A stretch of DNA of 6,053 bases from Nocardioides sp. Lineage in GTDB: Bacteria > Actinomycetota > Actinomycetes > Propionibacteriales > Nocardioidaceae. Numbering within the stretch: position 1 is the first letter of the stretch; the number at the start of each line of letters is the position of its first letter. Under the pieces are notes generated by a model. It saw only the letters and a list, made by a program, of their open reading frames with translations, was not told the origin of the DNA and ran no database searches. Below, piece after piece: positions 1 through 5,733 of the stretch. The DNA is taken from the NCBI GenBank assembly GCA_030145945.1, contig JASLDK010000215.1, forward strand, positions 1 through 6,053, written 5' to 3'. Made by a program: the position numbers and the translations under genes.

Positions 1-25
1 AGTCCTCCGACAACGGCGGAGGACT
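1..25 (-). terminator. Candidate terminator hairpin after the zinc-ribbon gene
   Basis: Positions 1-9 (AGTCCTCCG) and 17-25 (CGGAGGACT) are perfect reverse complements with a 7-base loop. The stem begins 18 bases past the stop codon of the minus-strand zinc-ribbon gene, where an intrinsic terminator is expected. The U-tract that would prove it lies beyond the left edge of the window. It could also be a bidirectional terminator shared with a gene to the left. Confidence 0.6.
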
Positions 26-43
26 GGGCGATGAGATCGAGAA

Positions 44-1312
44 TCATGCTGTGGCCACCAGGATCGCTCCGGCCAGGCCCTCGAGGACCGTGCCGACGGT
101 GAACGCTGCCAGGAGCAGCTTGGGTTGCGAGATCGGGACGCTGCCCATGGTCTCGCCGGTGCGGGCATTGACCGCGATGTAGTGCAGCAGGCCCTTGCGC
201 TGTTGGAACGAGTAGAGCCAGACGGGGAGGTACATCGAGACCCAGCGGGATCCGCCGACGTCCAACTGCTCCTGCTCCCACCGCACGCCGCGGTCGAATC
301 TGCCGAGGGACCCGACGACCTGGGAGCGGCCGATGGAGAGCAACTGGTCCTCCAGATGCGGCATCACGGCCTCGACGTTGAGGTCGCGCTTCTCGCTGGT
401 GAACCCGGACAGGTAGTTGGCGTTCCACTTCACCGCGTTCTTGGTGTCGAACGGCAGGATCGTGTTGATGATGTTGTTGGTGTTGTCGCTTCCGATCGCG
501 GCTCGCTCCGACGAGCCCTCGACGGTCAGGTCATCGACCGTGAAGGACACCTGCCGGGCCACCTGGTAGACGTCGGCTGCGTAGTAGGTGACCCGGTCGT
601 CCCCCTGCTTCTCGGTCCAGCGCCGGGTCTCGACCTCGCCCTTGCCCCAGTAGTGCGACTCGGCCCGTGCGTCGATCACGAGATAGGGCAGATAGACGCC
701 GAGGACGTTCTCCGGGACGAACTCCTTCTTGAACTGCCGGTGGGCGAACAGTCGCCTCTTGCCCGCAAACTCCCGGATCTTGGCGATCGCCTCCTCCTTC
801 GACAGATGGAAGGGGAGGACGGCGTCCGGCACTGCACCGTTGGGGATCTGGGTGTTGACGTTGAGCGTGTGTCGACACCAGTGGCAGCGAGCGTTGAGGG
901 AGTGCGCGGTGTCGACCACCACCTCGGCTCCGCAGCCCTCGCACTTGAAGGTGACCATGTCGGCGGCATCAGCCGCGATGTCGGCCGCACCGCTCGCGAT
1001 GACGGTGCCCTCCAACTGGTCGATCCCGACGCCCAGGCCGAACTCCTCCTCGACCCGCGCCTCCTGCCACTCGTTGCGGCAGAACTGACACACCAACATG
1101 CCCGTGGCCGCGCGCAACTGGACGTCGGTCGAGCCGCACTTGGGACAGCGGTTGAGGCCGTCCTTGAGGGACTCGTTGACGGTCTCGATGCTCGGCCCGG
1201 CCTCGGGCTCGGCCCGTGCCGCAGCGAGCTCCTCCTCCAACGACATCGGAGGGCCGTCGAAGGTGGGCTGCTGCGGTTGGGGCGGGTCCTGCGGGATCTG
1301 TTGCTCGCTCAC
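44..1312 (-). CDS. Double zinc-ribbon protein with C-terminal membrane segment (TFIIB-type zinc ribbon / YdjG-like)
   Basis: A 422-residue protein. A Pro/Gln-rich, acidic N-terminus (residues 1-40) is followed by two zinc ribbons. The first uses C56-x2-C59 and C75-x2-C78; the second uses C124-x2-C127 and C143-x2-C146. A mixed alpha/beta region (about 160-390) holds conserved-looking stretches such as FVPENVLGVYLPY and WVSMYLPVWLYSF, then VNARTGETMG. A single hydrophobic segment (about 398-421) ends the chain, so it is probably tail-anchored with the ribbons in the cytoplasm. Such proteins are usually named TFIIB-type zinc-ribbon proteins; the label reflects the metal-binding fold, not a proven transcription role. 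The GTG start lies 10 bp after the SPFH stop with only a weak ribosome site (GAGAA), which suggests translational coupling. Met23 (ATG at 1246) is a possible alternative start. B. subtilis YdjG, encoded beside the SPFH protein YdjI, is the closest comparison I know. The exact function is unknown. Confidence 0.85.
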   Translation of the reverse strand: MSEQQIPQDPPQPQQPTFDGPPMSLEEELAAARAEPEAGPSIETVNESLKDGLNRCPKCGSTDVQLRAATGMLVCQFCRNEWQEARVEEEFGLGVGIDQLEGTVIASGAADIAADAADMVTFKCEGCGAEVVVDTAHSLNARCHWCRHTLNVNTQIPNGAVPDAVLPFHLSKEEAIAKIREFAGKRRLFAHRQFKKEFVPENVLGVYLPYLVIDARAESHYWGKGEVETRRWTEKQGDDRVTYYAADVYQVARQVSFTVDDLTVEGSSERAAIGSDNTNNIINTILPFDTKNAVKWNANYLSGFTSEKRDLNVEAVMPHLEDQLLSIGRSQVVGSLGRFDRGVRWEQEQLDVGGSRWVSMYLPVWLYSFQQRKGLLHYIAVNARTGETMGSVPISQPKLLLAAFTVGTVLEGLAGAILVATA

Positions 1313-1322
1313 GGGATCGTTC

Positions 1323-2528
1323 TCAGAGTCCGAGTGCCTTGGCCTTCGCCGCGTCGTAGTCCTCCTGGGTGATCAGACCGGCGTCGAGCATCTCCTTGGC
1401 GCGCTTGAGGACTGCCATGGGGTCCTCCGCGGCTGGTGCAGCGGGGGCTGCCGGCGCAGCGGGGGCTGCCGGTGCGGGAGCCGGAGCAGCTGGCGCCGCT
1501 GGGGGAACCGGCTGCTGCAGGCCGCCGAGTCCCATGCCGCCGGTGGCCATACCCATCCCGACCAGCCCGCCGGGGCCGGCGTTCTCACCGGCCGCCTCGA
1601 TGCCTGCGGCCACCGACGCCTGGAGGTTCGAGTTGCCGCGGGAGCCTGACAGGGCGTCGGCACGCTGGACGTTCTTGAGCAGCTCGCGGGTGTTGGCGTC
1701 GTACTCGATCGAGATGATGGCGGTCTTGACGATCTCGATGCCGCGATCGGTGCGCCACTGGTAGTTCTGCTCGACCGCGGCCGACAGGGACTGTGCGAAG
1801 CCGATCGAGTCCTGCTGCAGCTTGGTGATCCGGTTCCCCTTGGCGGGGTCGTTGGTGTACATCGAGAACGCCGGCGCGAGGGAGCCGACGACCTCGTTGA
1901 ACAGCTGCTCACCAGCGGGGTTGTCCATGTCGGTGAAGTCGAAGAACCTGCGGCCGCTGGTCACGTCGGCGGGCACGAAGTTGCGGATGAAGGTCAGCGG
2001 GTCGGTGATCTTCATCGTGTAGGTGCCGCGGGTGATCGCGCCGACCTGGGTGTTGAGGAACGCGTCGTCCCAGTAGATCTCCGACTGGGTGCCGAACTTG
2101 TTGTTCGGGAGCTCCTTGAGGGAGACGAACACGGCACTCTGCTGGGCGGAGGGGCGCCCGCCGAACTTGAAACGCTCCCAGCTCTGCTTGATCAAGGAGT
2201 CGACCAGACCACCACCGGTGAAGATCGACTGCGAAGCCGGGTCGTCGGAGTTCCAGATGTAGGCCCCGGGCTCGGCCGCGAAACCGGTGAACGCGCCGTC
2301 CTCGAGCAGGACCAGGCCATAGCCCTCGGGCACGACGATCTTCGAGCCGTTGGTGATGACGCCGTCCGAGCCGTGGGTGTTGCTCCCACGCCCGGCGTTC
2401 TGCCCCTTGGCGACAGCCGGGAAGATCGCCACCGTCGAGCCCACGCCGTCGGGCACGCCGTAGAAGTCCACCCACTGGTCGGCCAGGGTTCCGCCGATCG
2501 CGCCGATCGCAGCCTGAATGAGTCCCAC
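1323..2528 (-). CDS. SPFH/Band-7 domain protein with C-terminal SHOCT domain (YdjI-like)
   Basis: A 401-residue protein from a GTG start at 2528-2526. An in-frame TTG at 2552 would add eight residues, but GTG is preferred. It has AGGAG eight bases upstream, and it gives the N-terminus MGLIQAAIGAIGGTLADQW, which matches how this family begins. The body (about 20-290) is the SPFH-like 'virion core protein' type (Band_7_1), with VVPEGYGLVLLEDGAF near 66-80 and a helical region at 240-300. A Gly/Met stretch (318-337) and a Pro/Ala linker (340-367) lead to a SHOCT domain (about 369-401, with LDAGLITQEDYDAAKAKAL). SPFH proteins form membrane-bound oligomeric scaffolds; no transmembrane helix is evident here, so attachment may be by the N-terminal amphipathic segment or through the partner. 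It is the first gene of a pair with the zinc-ribbon protein. In B. subtilis the equivalent YdjI works with YdjG/YdjH to recruit a PspA-type protein. No pspA-like or TPM gene is visible here. Confidence 0.88.
   Translation of the reverse strand: MGLIQAAIGAIGGTLADQWVDFYGVPDGVGSTVAIFPAVAKGQNAGRGSNTHGSDGVITNGSKIVVPEGYGLVLLEDGAFTGFAAEPGAYIWNSDDPASQSIFTGGGLVDSLIKQSWERFKFGGRPSAQQSAVFVSLKELPNNKFGTQSEIYWDDAFLNTQVGAITRGTYTMKITDPLTFIRNFVPADVTSGRRFFDFTDMDNPAGEQLFNEVVGSLAPAFSMYTNDPAKGNRITKLQQDSIGFAQSLSAAVEQNYQWRTDRGIEIVKTAIISIEYDANTRELLKNVQRADALSGSRGNSNLQASVAAGIEAAGENAGPGGLVGMGMATGGMGLGGLQQPVPPAAPAAPAPAPAAPAAPAAPAAPAAEDPMAVLKRAKEMLDAGLITQEDYDAAKAKALGL
1438..1490 (-). repeat. 18-bp tandem repeat encoding the Pro/Ala linker
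   Basis: The 17-base unit GCAGCGGGGGCTGCCGG occurs perfectly at 1438-1454 and 1456-1472 (plus-strand reading, period 18), followed by a degenerate copy. It lies in frame in the SPFH gene and encodes Pro-Ala-Ala repeats joining the SPFH body to the SHOCT domain. Since 18 is a multiple of three, copy-number change would alter linker length without breaking the frame. Confidence 0.8.
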
Positions 2529-2541
2529 TGGTCCCTCTCCT
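2526..2541 (-). promoter_or_regulatory. Ribosome binding site that decides the SPFH start
   Basis: On the minus strand GAAGGAGAGGGACCA immediately precedes GTG. The AGGAG core is eight bases from the start. The upstream TTG at 2552 has no comparable site. Confidence 0.8.
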
Positions 2542-2583
2542 TCACCTGACAACGAAGACGCTCAGCGATTGCTCGGCGTCAGA

Positions 2584-2605
2584 CCGACTCCTGTCCTCCA
2601 GTCGG
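2584..2605. repeat. 6-bp inverted repeat upstream of the SPFH gene
   Basis: CCGACT (2584-2589) and AGTCGG (2600-2605) are perfect reverse complements around a 10-base spacer. It lies about 55 bp upstream of the SPFH start, just downstream of a weak -10-like TAGGTT on the minus strand (2619-2614). It could be an operator or a 5'-UTR hairpin. A six-base stem is short enough to occur by chance. Confidence 0.35.
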
Positions 2606-2613
2606 GCGCGACA

Positions 2614-2619
2614 AACCTA
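2614..2619 (-). promoter_or_regulatory. Weak candidate -10 element for the SPFH/zinc-ribbon operon
   Basis: TAGGTT fits the actinobacterial TANNNT pattern and lies between the tsf terminator and the SPFH start, where a promoter is needed. No convincing -35 hexamer stands about 17 bases upstream. The call rests mainly on position. Confidence 0.25.
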
Positions 2620-2644
2620 CAGCCTGCGCCCCGGAGCCATCGGT

Positions 2645-2692
2645 AAAAACAGATCGGCCGGCGTCCACCCGAAGGTGACCGCCGGCCGAATC
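2645..2692 (-). terminator. Rho-independent terminator of the rpsB-tsf operon
   Basis: On the minus strand a perfect 9-bp GC stem, CGGCCGGCG with CGCCGGCCG (2688-2680 and 2663-2655), continues through a G-A mismatch and a G-T wobble into a short stem capped by C(TTCG)G. TTTTT (2649-2645) follows five bases after the stem. A stable UUCG-capped stem plus U-tract, 17 bp past the tsf stop, is a classic intrinsic terminator. It indicates that the SPFH/zinc-ribbon pair is transcribed separately. Confidence 0.93.
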
Positions 2693-2704
2693 CGTTGCGT
2701 CAGG

Positions 2705-3514
2705 TCAGGCGCCGACCTCGAAGCGGGCGAACCGCTTGACGGTCGTGTTCGCGGCGTCCAGGACCTGCTTGACCGACTTCTTCGCCTCGAAGACCGACTC
2801 CTGGTCGAGCAGGACGATCTCCTTGAAGAATGCGTTGATCCGACCCTCGACGATCTTGGCGACGGCAGCCTCCGGCTTGCCCTCCTCGAGCGTCTTCTTG
2901 GTCAGGACGTCCTTCTCGGCGGCGACGACGTCCGCGGGGACCTCGTCGCTGGTCAGGAACTGCGCCTTGAGAGCAGCAGCCTGCTGAGCGGCCTGCTTGG
3001 CTGCGGCCTCGTCGCCCTCGAACTCGACGATGACGCCGAGGGTCGGGGGCAGGTCGGAGGCCTTCTTGTGGAGGTAGACCGCGACGGGGCCGTCGAAGTA
3101 GGCAACCTCGCCGAGCTCGATCTTCTCACCGATGGTGCGGGCCAGCTCGTCCACGGTCTCGCCGACCGTGGTGTCGCCGAGGGACGCGGCGCGCAGGGCC
3201 TCCGCGTCGGTGGCCTTGTTGGCGTCGGCCGCCTCGGCGATCGCCTGGGCAGCGCTGATGAACGCCTCGTTCTTGGCCACGAAGTCCGTCTCGGCCTTGA
3301 GGCTGATCAGGGCGTTGCCGGAGGCGGCGACCAGACCGGCGGAAGCCTCGCGCTCGGCGGCGCGGGCGGCCGCCTTGGCGGTGCCCTTGACGCGGAGCAG
3401 CTCGACGGCCTTGTCGAAGTCGCCGTCGGTCTCGTCGAGCGCCTTCTTGCAGTCCATCATTCCGGCGCTGGTCAGCTCGCGGAGCTTCTTGACGTCAGCA
3501 GCAGTGAAAGCCAT
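2705..3514 (-). CDS. tsf: Translation elongation factor Ts
   Basis: EF-Ts is the cytoplasmic guanine-nucleotide exchange factor that releases GDP from EF-Tu so the factor can be reloaded with GTP. The 269-residue protein starts with the UBA-like N-terminal domain (about 1-45), including LRELTSAGMMDCKKAL at 11-26, followed by the EF-Tu-contacting signature TDFVAKNEAF (76-85). The rest is the core dimerisation-type domain, with a usual actinobacterial length. The more typical motif reads LRExTGAGMMDCKKAL; Ser in place of Gly at residue 16 is a mild variation. The ATG start has GAGGA three bases upstream. It lies 33 bp after rpsB on the same strand, the nearly universal rpsB-tsf operon, and ends just before a strong terminator. 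Co-expression with rpsB is expected. Confidence 0.98.
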   Translation of the reverse strand: MAFTAADVKKLRELTSAGMMDCKKALDETDGDFDKAVELLRVKGTAKAAARAAEREASAGLVAASGNALISLKAETDFVAKNEAFISAAQAIAEAADANKATDAEALRAASLGDTTVGETVDELARTIGEKIELGEVAYFDGPVAVYLHKKASDLPPTLGVIVEFEGDEAAAKQAAQQAAALKAQFLTSDEVPADVVAAEKDVLTKKTLEEGKPEAAVAKIVEGRINAFFKEIVLLDQESVFEAKKSVKQVLDAANTTVKRFARFEVGA

Positions 3515-3547
3515 GGATCCTCGTTCGTTTCGAAGTGGTGGAGGGAC

Positions 3548-4435
3548 TCAGGCCTCAGCCGGGGCGTCGGCCGCAGGGGCCTCCTCCGCGGGAGCCTCGG
3601 CAGCGGCGGTCTCGGCCTCGGCAGCCGGGGCCTCGGTGTCGGCTGCGGGAGCCTCGGCGGCCTCGGCGGGAGCAGCGTCGCCCTCGAGAAGCTCGCGCTC
3701 CCAAGCAGCCAGGGGCTCCTCGGCGGTCGCGGCGGAGCCGGCGCCCGAGCGGGCCATGAGACCGTCAGCGGCGGCGTCGGCGATCACGCGGGTGAGCAGG
3801 CCGACCGCGCGGATGGCGTCGTCGTTGCCCGGGATCGGGAAGTCGACGTCGTCGGGGTCGCAGTTGGAGTCCAGGATCGCGATGATCGGGATGCGCAGCT
3901 TGCGCGCCTCCTCGACGGCGAGGTGCTCCTTGTTGGTGTCGACGATCCACACGGCGGACGGGACGCGGCCCATCTCGCGGATGCCGCCGAGGGTCTTGTC
4001 GAGCTTGTCGCGCTCCCGCTTCATCTGCAGGAGCTCCTTCTTGGTGCGGTTCGACCCGGCGACGTCGTCGAAGTCGATCTCGTCGAGCTCCTTGAGGCGG
4101 TTGATCCGCTGGCTCATGGTCGAGAAGTTGGTGAGCATGCCGCCGAGCCAACGCTGGTTGACGTAGGGCATGCCGACGCGGGTCGCCTGCTCGGCGATCG
4201 CCTCTTGCGCCTGCTTCTTGGTGCCGACGAACATGATCGTGCCGCCCTTGGCCACGGTCTCCTTGACGAAGGCGTAGCTGCGGTCGATGTAGGCCAGCGA
4301 CTGCTGCAGGTCGATGATGTAGATGCCGTTGCGGTCGGTGAGGATGAATCGCTTCATCTTCGGGTTCCAACGACGGGTCTGGTGTCCGAAGTGGACGCCG
4401 CTCTCGAGGAGCTGGCGCATGGTCACGACAGCCAT
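3548..4435 (-). CDS. rpsB: 30S ribosomal protein S2
   Basis: S2 is a late-assembling protein of the small ribosomal subunit that helps hold S1 and organise the region near the mRNA exit. The 295-residue product begins MAVVTMRQLLESGVHFGHQT, the S2 signature, with later hallmarks RRWNPKMKRFI (21-31), YVNQRWLGGMLTNF (91-104) and IVDTNKEHLAVEEARKL (164-180). Residues about 253-295 form an Ala/Glu/Pro-rich acidic tail, common in actinobacterial S2 and probably disordered. The frame stays open upstream to a possible start at 4531, but the ATG at 4435 is chosen because AGGAG lies nine bases before it and family homology begins exactly there. It is the first gene of the rpsB-tsf operon, preceded by a long leader and divergent from the M23-family gene. 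Confidence 0.98.
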   Translation of the reverse strand: MAVVTMRQLLESGVHFGHQTRRWNPKMKRFILTDRNGIYIIDLQQSLAYIDRSYAFVKETVAKGGTIMFVGTKKQAQEAIAEQATRVGMPYVNQRWLGGMLTNFSTMSQRINRLKELDEIDFDDVAGSNRTKKELLQMKRERDKLDKTLGGIREMGRVPSAVWIVDTNKEHLAVEEARKLRIPIIAILDSNCDPDDVDFPIPGNDDAIRAVGLLTRVIADAAADGLMARSGAGSAATAEEPLAAWERELLEGDAAPAEAAEAPAADTEAPAAEAETAAAEAPAEEAPAADAPAEA

Positions 4436-4630
4436 GATGATTTTCTCCTGTGTGGTTTTCAGTTGAGCCTGTCGTCTGCGCGTGATCCGACCGCCTGATC
4501 GGTGCCAGGCGGACTGAGGATCGACGCCCACGGGCGATCACTCTCAGAAGAAGAGGGTGTCGTGGTCTGCGGACGAGCGAATTCCGGTCCAGGGCGGACC
4601 GGTCCTCCCAGCGTACGGCGTCGGGCCGCC
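4436..4630 (-). promoter_or_regulatory. Structured 5' leader of rpsB
   Basis: About 190 bases upstream of rpsB show no supported gene but several short inverted repeats. CCGCCTG/CAGGCGG (4491-4497 and 4506-4512) is a perfect 7-bp stem with an 8-base loop. An imperfect GATCG/CGATC-type hairpin spans 4519-4539. CCGGTCC/GGACCGG (4584-4590 and 4596-4602) is a perfect 7-bp stem with a 5-base loop. A bulged GTACGGCG/CGCC-GTAC pairing spans 4613-4637. The ribosome site AGGAG lies at the proximal end. In E. coli S2 represses its own operon through the rpsB leader; an analogous element here is inferred, and no known RNA family was recognised. Confidence 0.45.
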
Positions 4631-4659
4631 GTCGTACCAATCCGGGCAGGTGCTGTCAG
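4631..4659 (-). promoter_or_regulatory. Candidate rpsB promoter
   Basis: On the minus strand CTGACA (4659-4654, one mismatch to TTGACA) is followed after exactly 17 bases by TACGAC (4636-4631), a poor -10 lacking the final T. The spacing and the -35 are good. The resulting leader would be about 190 bases. This is an unconfirmed guess. The rest of the divergent intergenic stretch up to 4791 shows no further clear signal. Confidence 0.35.
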
Positions 4660-4791
4660 CCGAGTCCCATCAGCCTCAATCACCACCGTCGGAGCCGTTG
4701 GTTCTCCACAGTCCTCGCCTGGCGTCCGATCGTCCACAACCAAAGGTGCGTACGGGGACCTCCCGTCGCGTCCGCGAAGCATGCTGCGCTC

Positions 4792-5391
4792 ATGTGCCGG
4801 TTCCTGATTGCGATGGCCCTCACCGCGCCCCTGCTGCTCGCTCCCCTGTCGCCCACGCTGGCGGTTGCGAGCACGACGGATCCGGTCGGCGTCTGGCCGC
4901 TGCACCCGGTTCCCGAGGTGGTCCAGACGTTCGACCCGCCCGACAGTCCCTACGGGTCCGGCCACCGTGGAGTCGACCTTGCAGGCCGCGCAGGTCAACA
5001 GGTGCGCACGACACTTCCGGGCACGGTCGTATTCGCCGGGAAGGTCGCCGGACGAGGGGTGGTGGTCGTCGGCCATGGCTCCACACGCACCACCTATGAA
5101 CCCGTCAGCGCGTCGGTGGTCGTCGGTACGACGCTCGAGGCCGGCGCTCCGATCGGAACCCTCGACCTGGCCAGCTCGCACTGCTTCCCGCGCGCCTGCC
5201 TGCACTGGGGCTGGATCGCGGGCGACACCTACCTCGACCCGCTCCGGCTCGTGGGCGCCGGTCCGATCCGGCTGCTGCCGTTGTGGCGGGACGCGCCAGC
5301 GCCACCATCGCCTCGCCGTCCGGAATTCGGAGGAGCCCGGCCTGCCCCAATCGCTACGATTGCTACGACATTCGGACGGTGGTTCCGATGA
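4792..5391 (+). CDS. Secreted M23-family (LytM/lysostaphin-fold) protein, catalytically atypical
   Basis: A 199-residue protein with an N-terminal signal peptide: Arg3, hydrophobic core at about 5-20, and likely cleavage after LAVA (residues 23-26). The LytM fold follows. The zinc motif H58-x3-D62 (GHRGVDLAG) is present, as is CLHWG with H138 as the third zinc ligand. In active LytM enzymes this last motif is HxH; here Cys136 replaces the first His. The segment TTYEPV (100-105) falls where a second catalytic His normally follows the Tyr, and has Pro instead. It may therefore bind zinc or peptidoglycan without cutting, or cut by another route. A CLHWG variant is, to my knowledge, frequent in actinobacterial relatives such as Rv2891, also divergent from rpsB. 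No good ribosome site precedes the ATG, so leaderless translation or a start at Met8 (4813) is possible. The tail after about residue 170 looks non-conserved and ends at the toxin relic. Confidence 0.85.
   Translation: MCRFLIAMALTAPLLLAPLSPTLAVASTTDPVGVWPLHPVPEVVQTFDPPDSPYGSGHRGVDLAGRAGQQVRTTLPGTVVFAGKVAGRGVVVVGHGSTRTTYEPVSASVVVGTTLEAGAPIGTLDLASSHCFPRACLHWGWIAGDTYLDPLRLVGAGPIRLLPLWRDAPAPPSPRRPEFGGARPAPIATIATTFGRWFR
5350..5368. repeat. Short direct repeat before the toxin relic
   Basis: TCGCTACGA and TTGCTACGA stand head to tail at 5351-5359 and 5360-5368 (8 of 9 bases identical). The pair lies in the last codons of the M23 gene, just before the PIN remnant. Direct repeats of this size can be operator sites of antitoxin genes, so this may be the leftover control region of a lost vapB or phd gene. 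That reading is speculative. Confidence 0.3.
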
Positions 5392-5701
5392 GCGACCTGC
5401 TGCACGACTCCGCCACTGCCTTCTCCTCCACCCTGCTGATCGCCGAAACCCGCAGGCGGCACTGCGCAACAACGTCGAGCAGAGCGCAGCGACAGAAGTC
5501 TTGAGCTCCATCAACCTGATCACCATGACCGATCCGCTCCTGCACGCGGCGGGCCTGTTGCCCGGATCGTCACTTCGCAGTCTCGACGCAATCCACCTCG
5601 CAACTGCACTCCGCCACGGGGCCGACGTGATGGTCTCCTACGATCGGCGTCTCGTCGCCGCTGCAGAGACAGTCGGAATCGCGACTGCCTCCCCGAATTG
5701 A
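5388..5701 (+). pseudogene. Remnant of a VapC-type PIN-domain toxin (frameshifted, N-terminus lost)
   Basis: Two reading frames together resemble the middle and C-terminal parts of a PIN-domain ribonuclease. The first (5388 to about 5456) reads SDLLHDSATAFSSTLLIAETRR and contains the usual second acidic residue, Glu at 5445-5447. The second (about 5456-5701) reads AALRNNVEQSAATEVL, then SLRSLDAIHLATALRHGADV and VSYDRRL, with acidic residues at 5585-5587 and 5642-5644. The first frame otherwise stops at 5504. One missing base in 5448-5461 would join them as AETR-x-AALRNN. The expected start, a short strand ending in DTSALVKL with the first catalytic Asp, is absent, and no antitoxin gene is present. 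The ATGA overlap with the M23 stop is probably fortuitous. Intact VapC cleaves RNA; this copy should be inactive. A sequencing error could explain the frameshift but not the missing N-terminus. Confidence 0.82.
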
Positions 5702-5733
5702 ATCCGGCCCTGCGTGCAGTCGCAACGACCCGG

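Noticed and set aside
125..1372. A 415-codon plus-strand open frame opposite the zinc-ribbon gene
   Set aside because: The minus-strand frame has ordered zinc-ribbon cysteines and a membrane segment; the plus-strand translation shows no recognisable motif.
2675..4498. A 607-codon plus-strand open frame opposite tsf and rpsB
   Set aside because: It is antisense to two unmistakable housekeeping genes and arises from GC-rich codon bias; its translation is low-complexity Leu/Gly/Asp/Val with no family features.
4436..4531. N-terminal extension of S2 by 32 residues
   Set aside because: Family homology and the ribosome site both place the start at 4435; the extension is leader sequence containing an inverted repeat.
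5388..5504. A 38-residue small protein translationally coupled to the M23 gene through ATGA
   Set aside because: Its sequence matches the middle of a PIN domain and loses similarity exactly where the other frame takes over, so it is better explained as part of a frameshifted relic.
4459..5526. A 355-codon minus-strand open frame across the rpsB leader and M23 gene
   Set aside because: It overlaps the M23 coding sequence in antisense and its product is Arg-rich without domain features, typical of a shadow frame.
4808..5701. A single long plus-strand frame that could suggest a fusion ending in a PIN domain
   Set aside because: Only its last 80 or so residues look like a real protein; the upstream part is the out-of-frame reading of the M23 gene.
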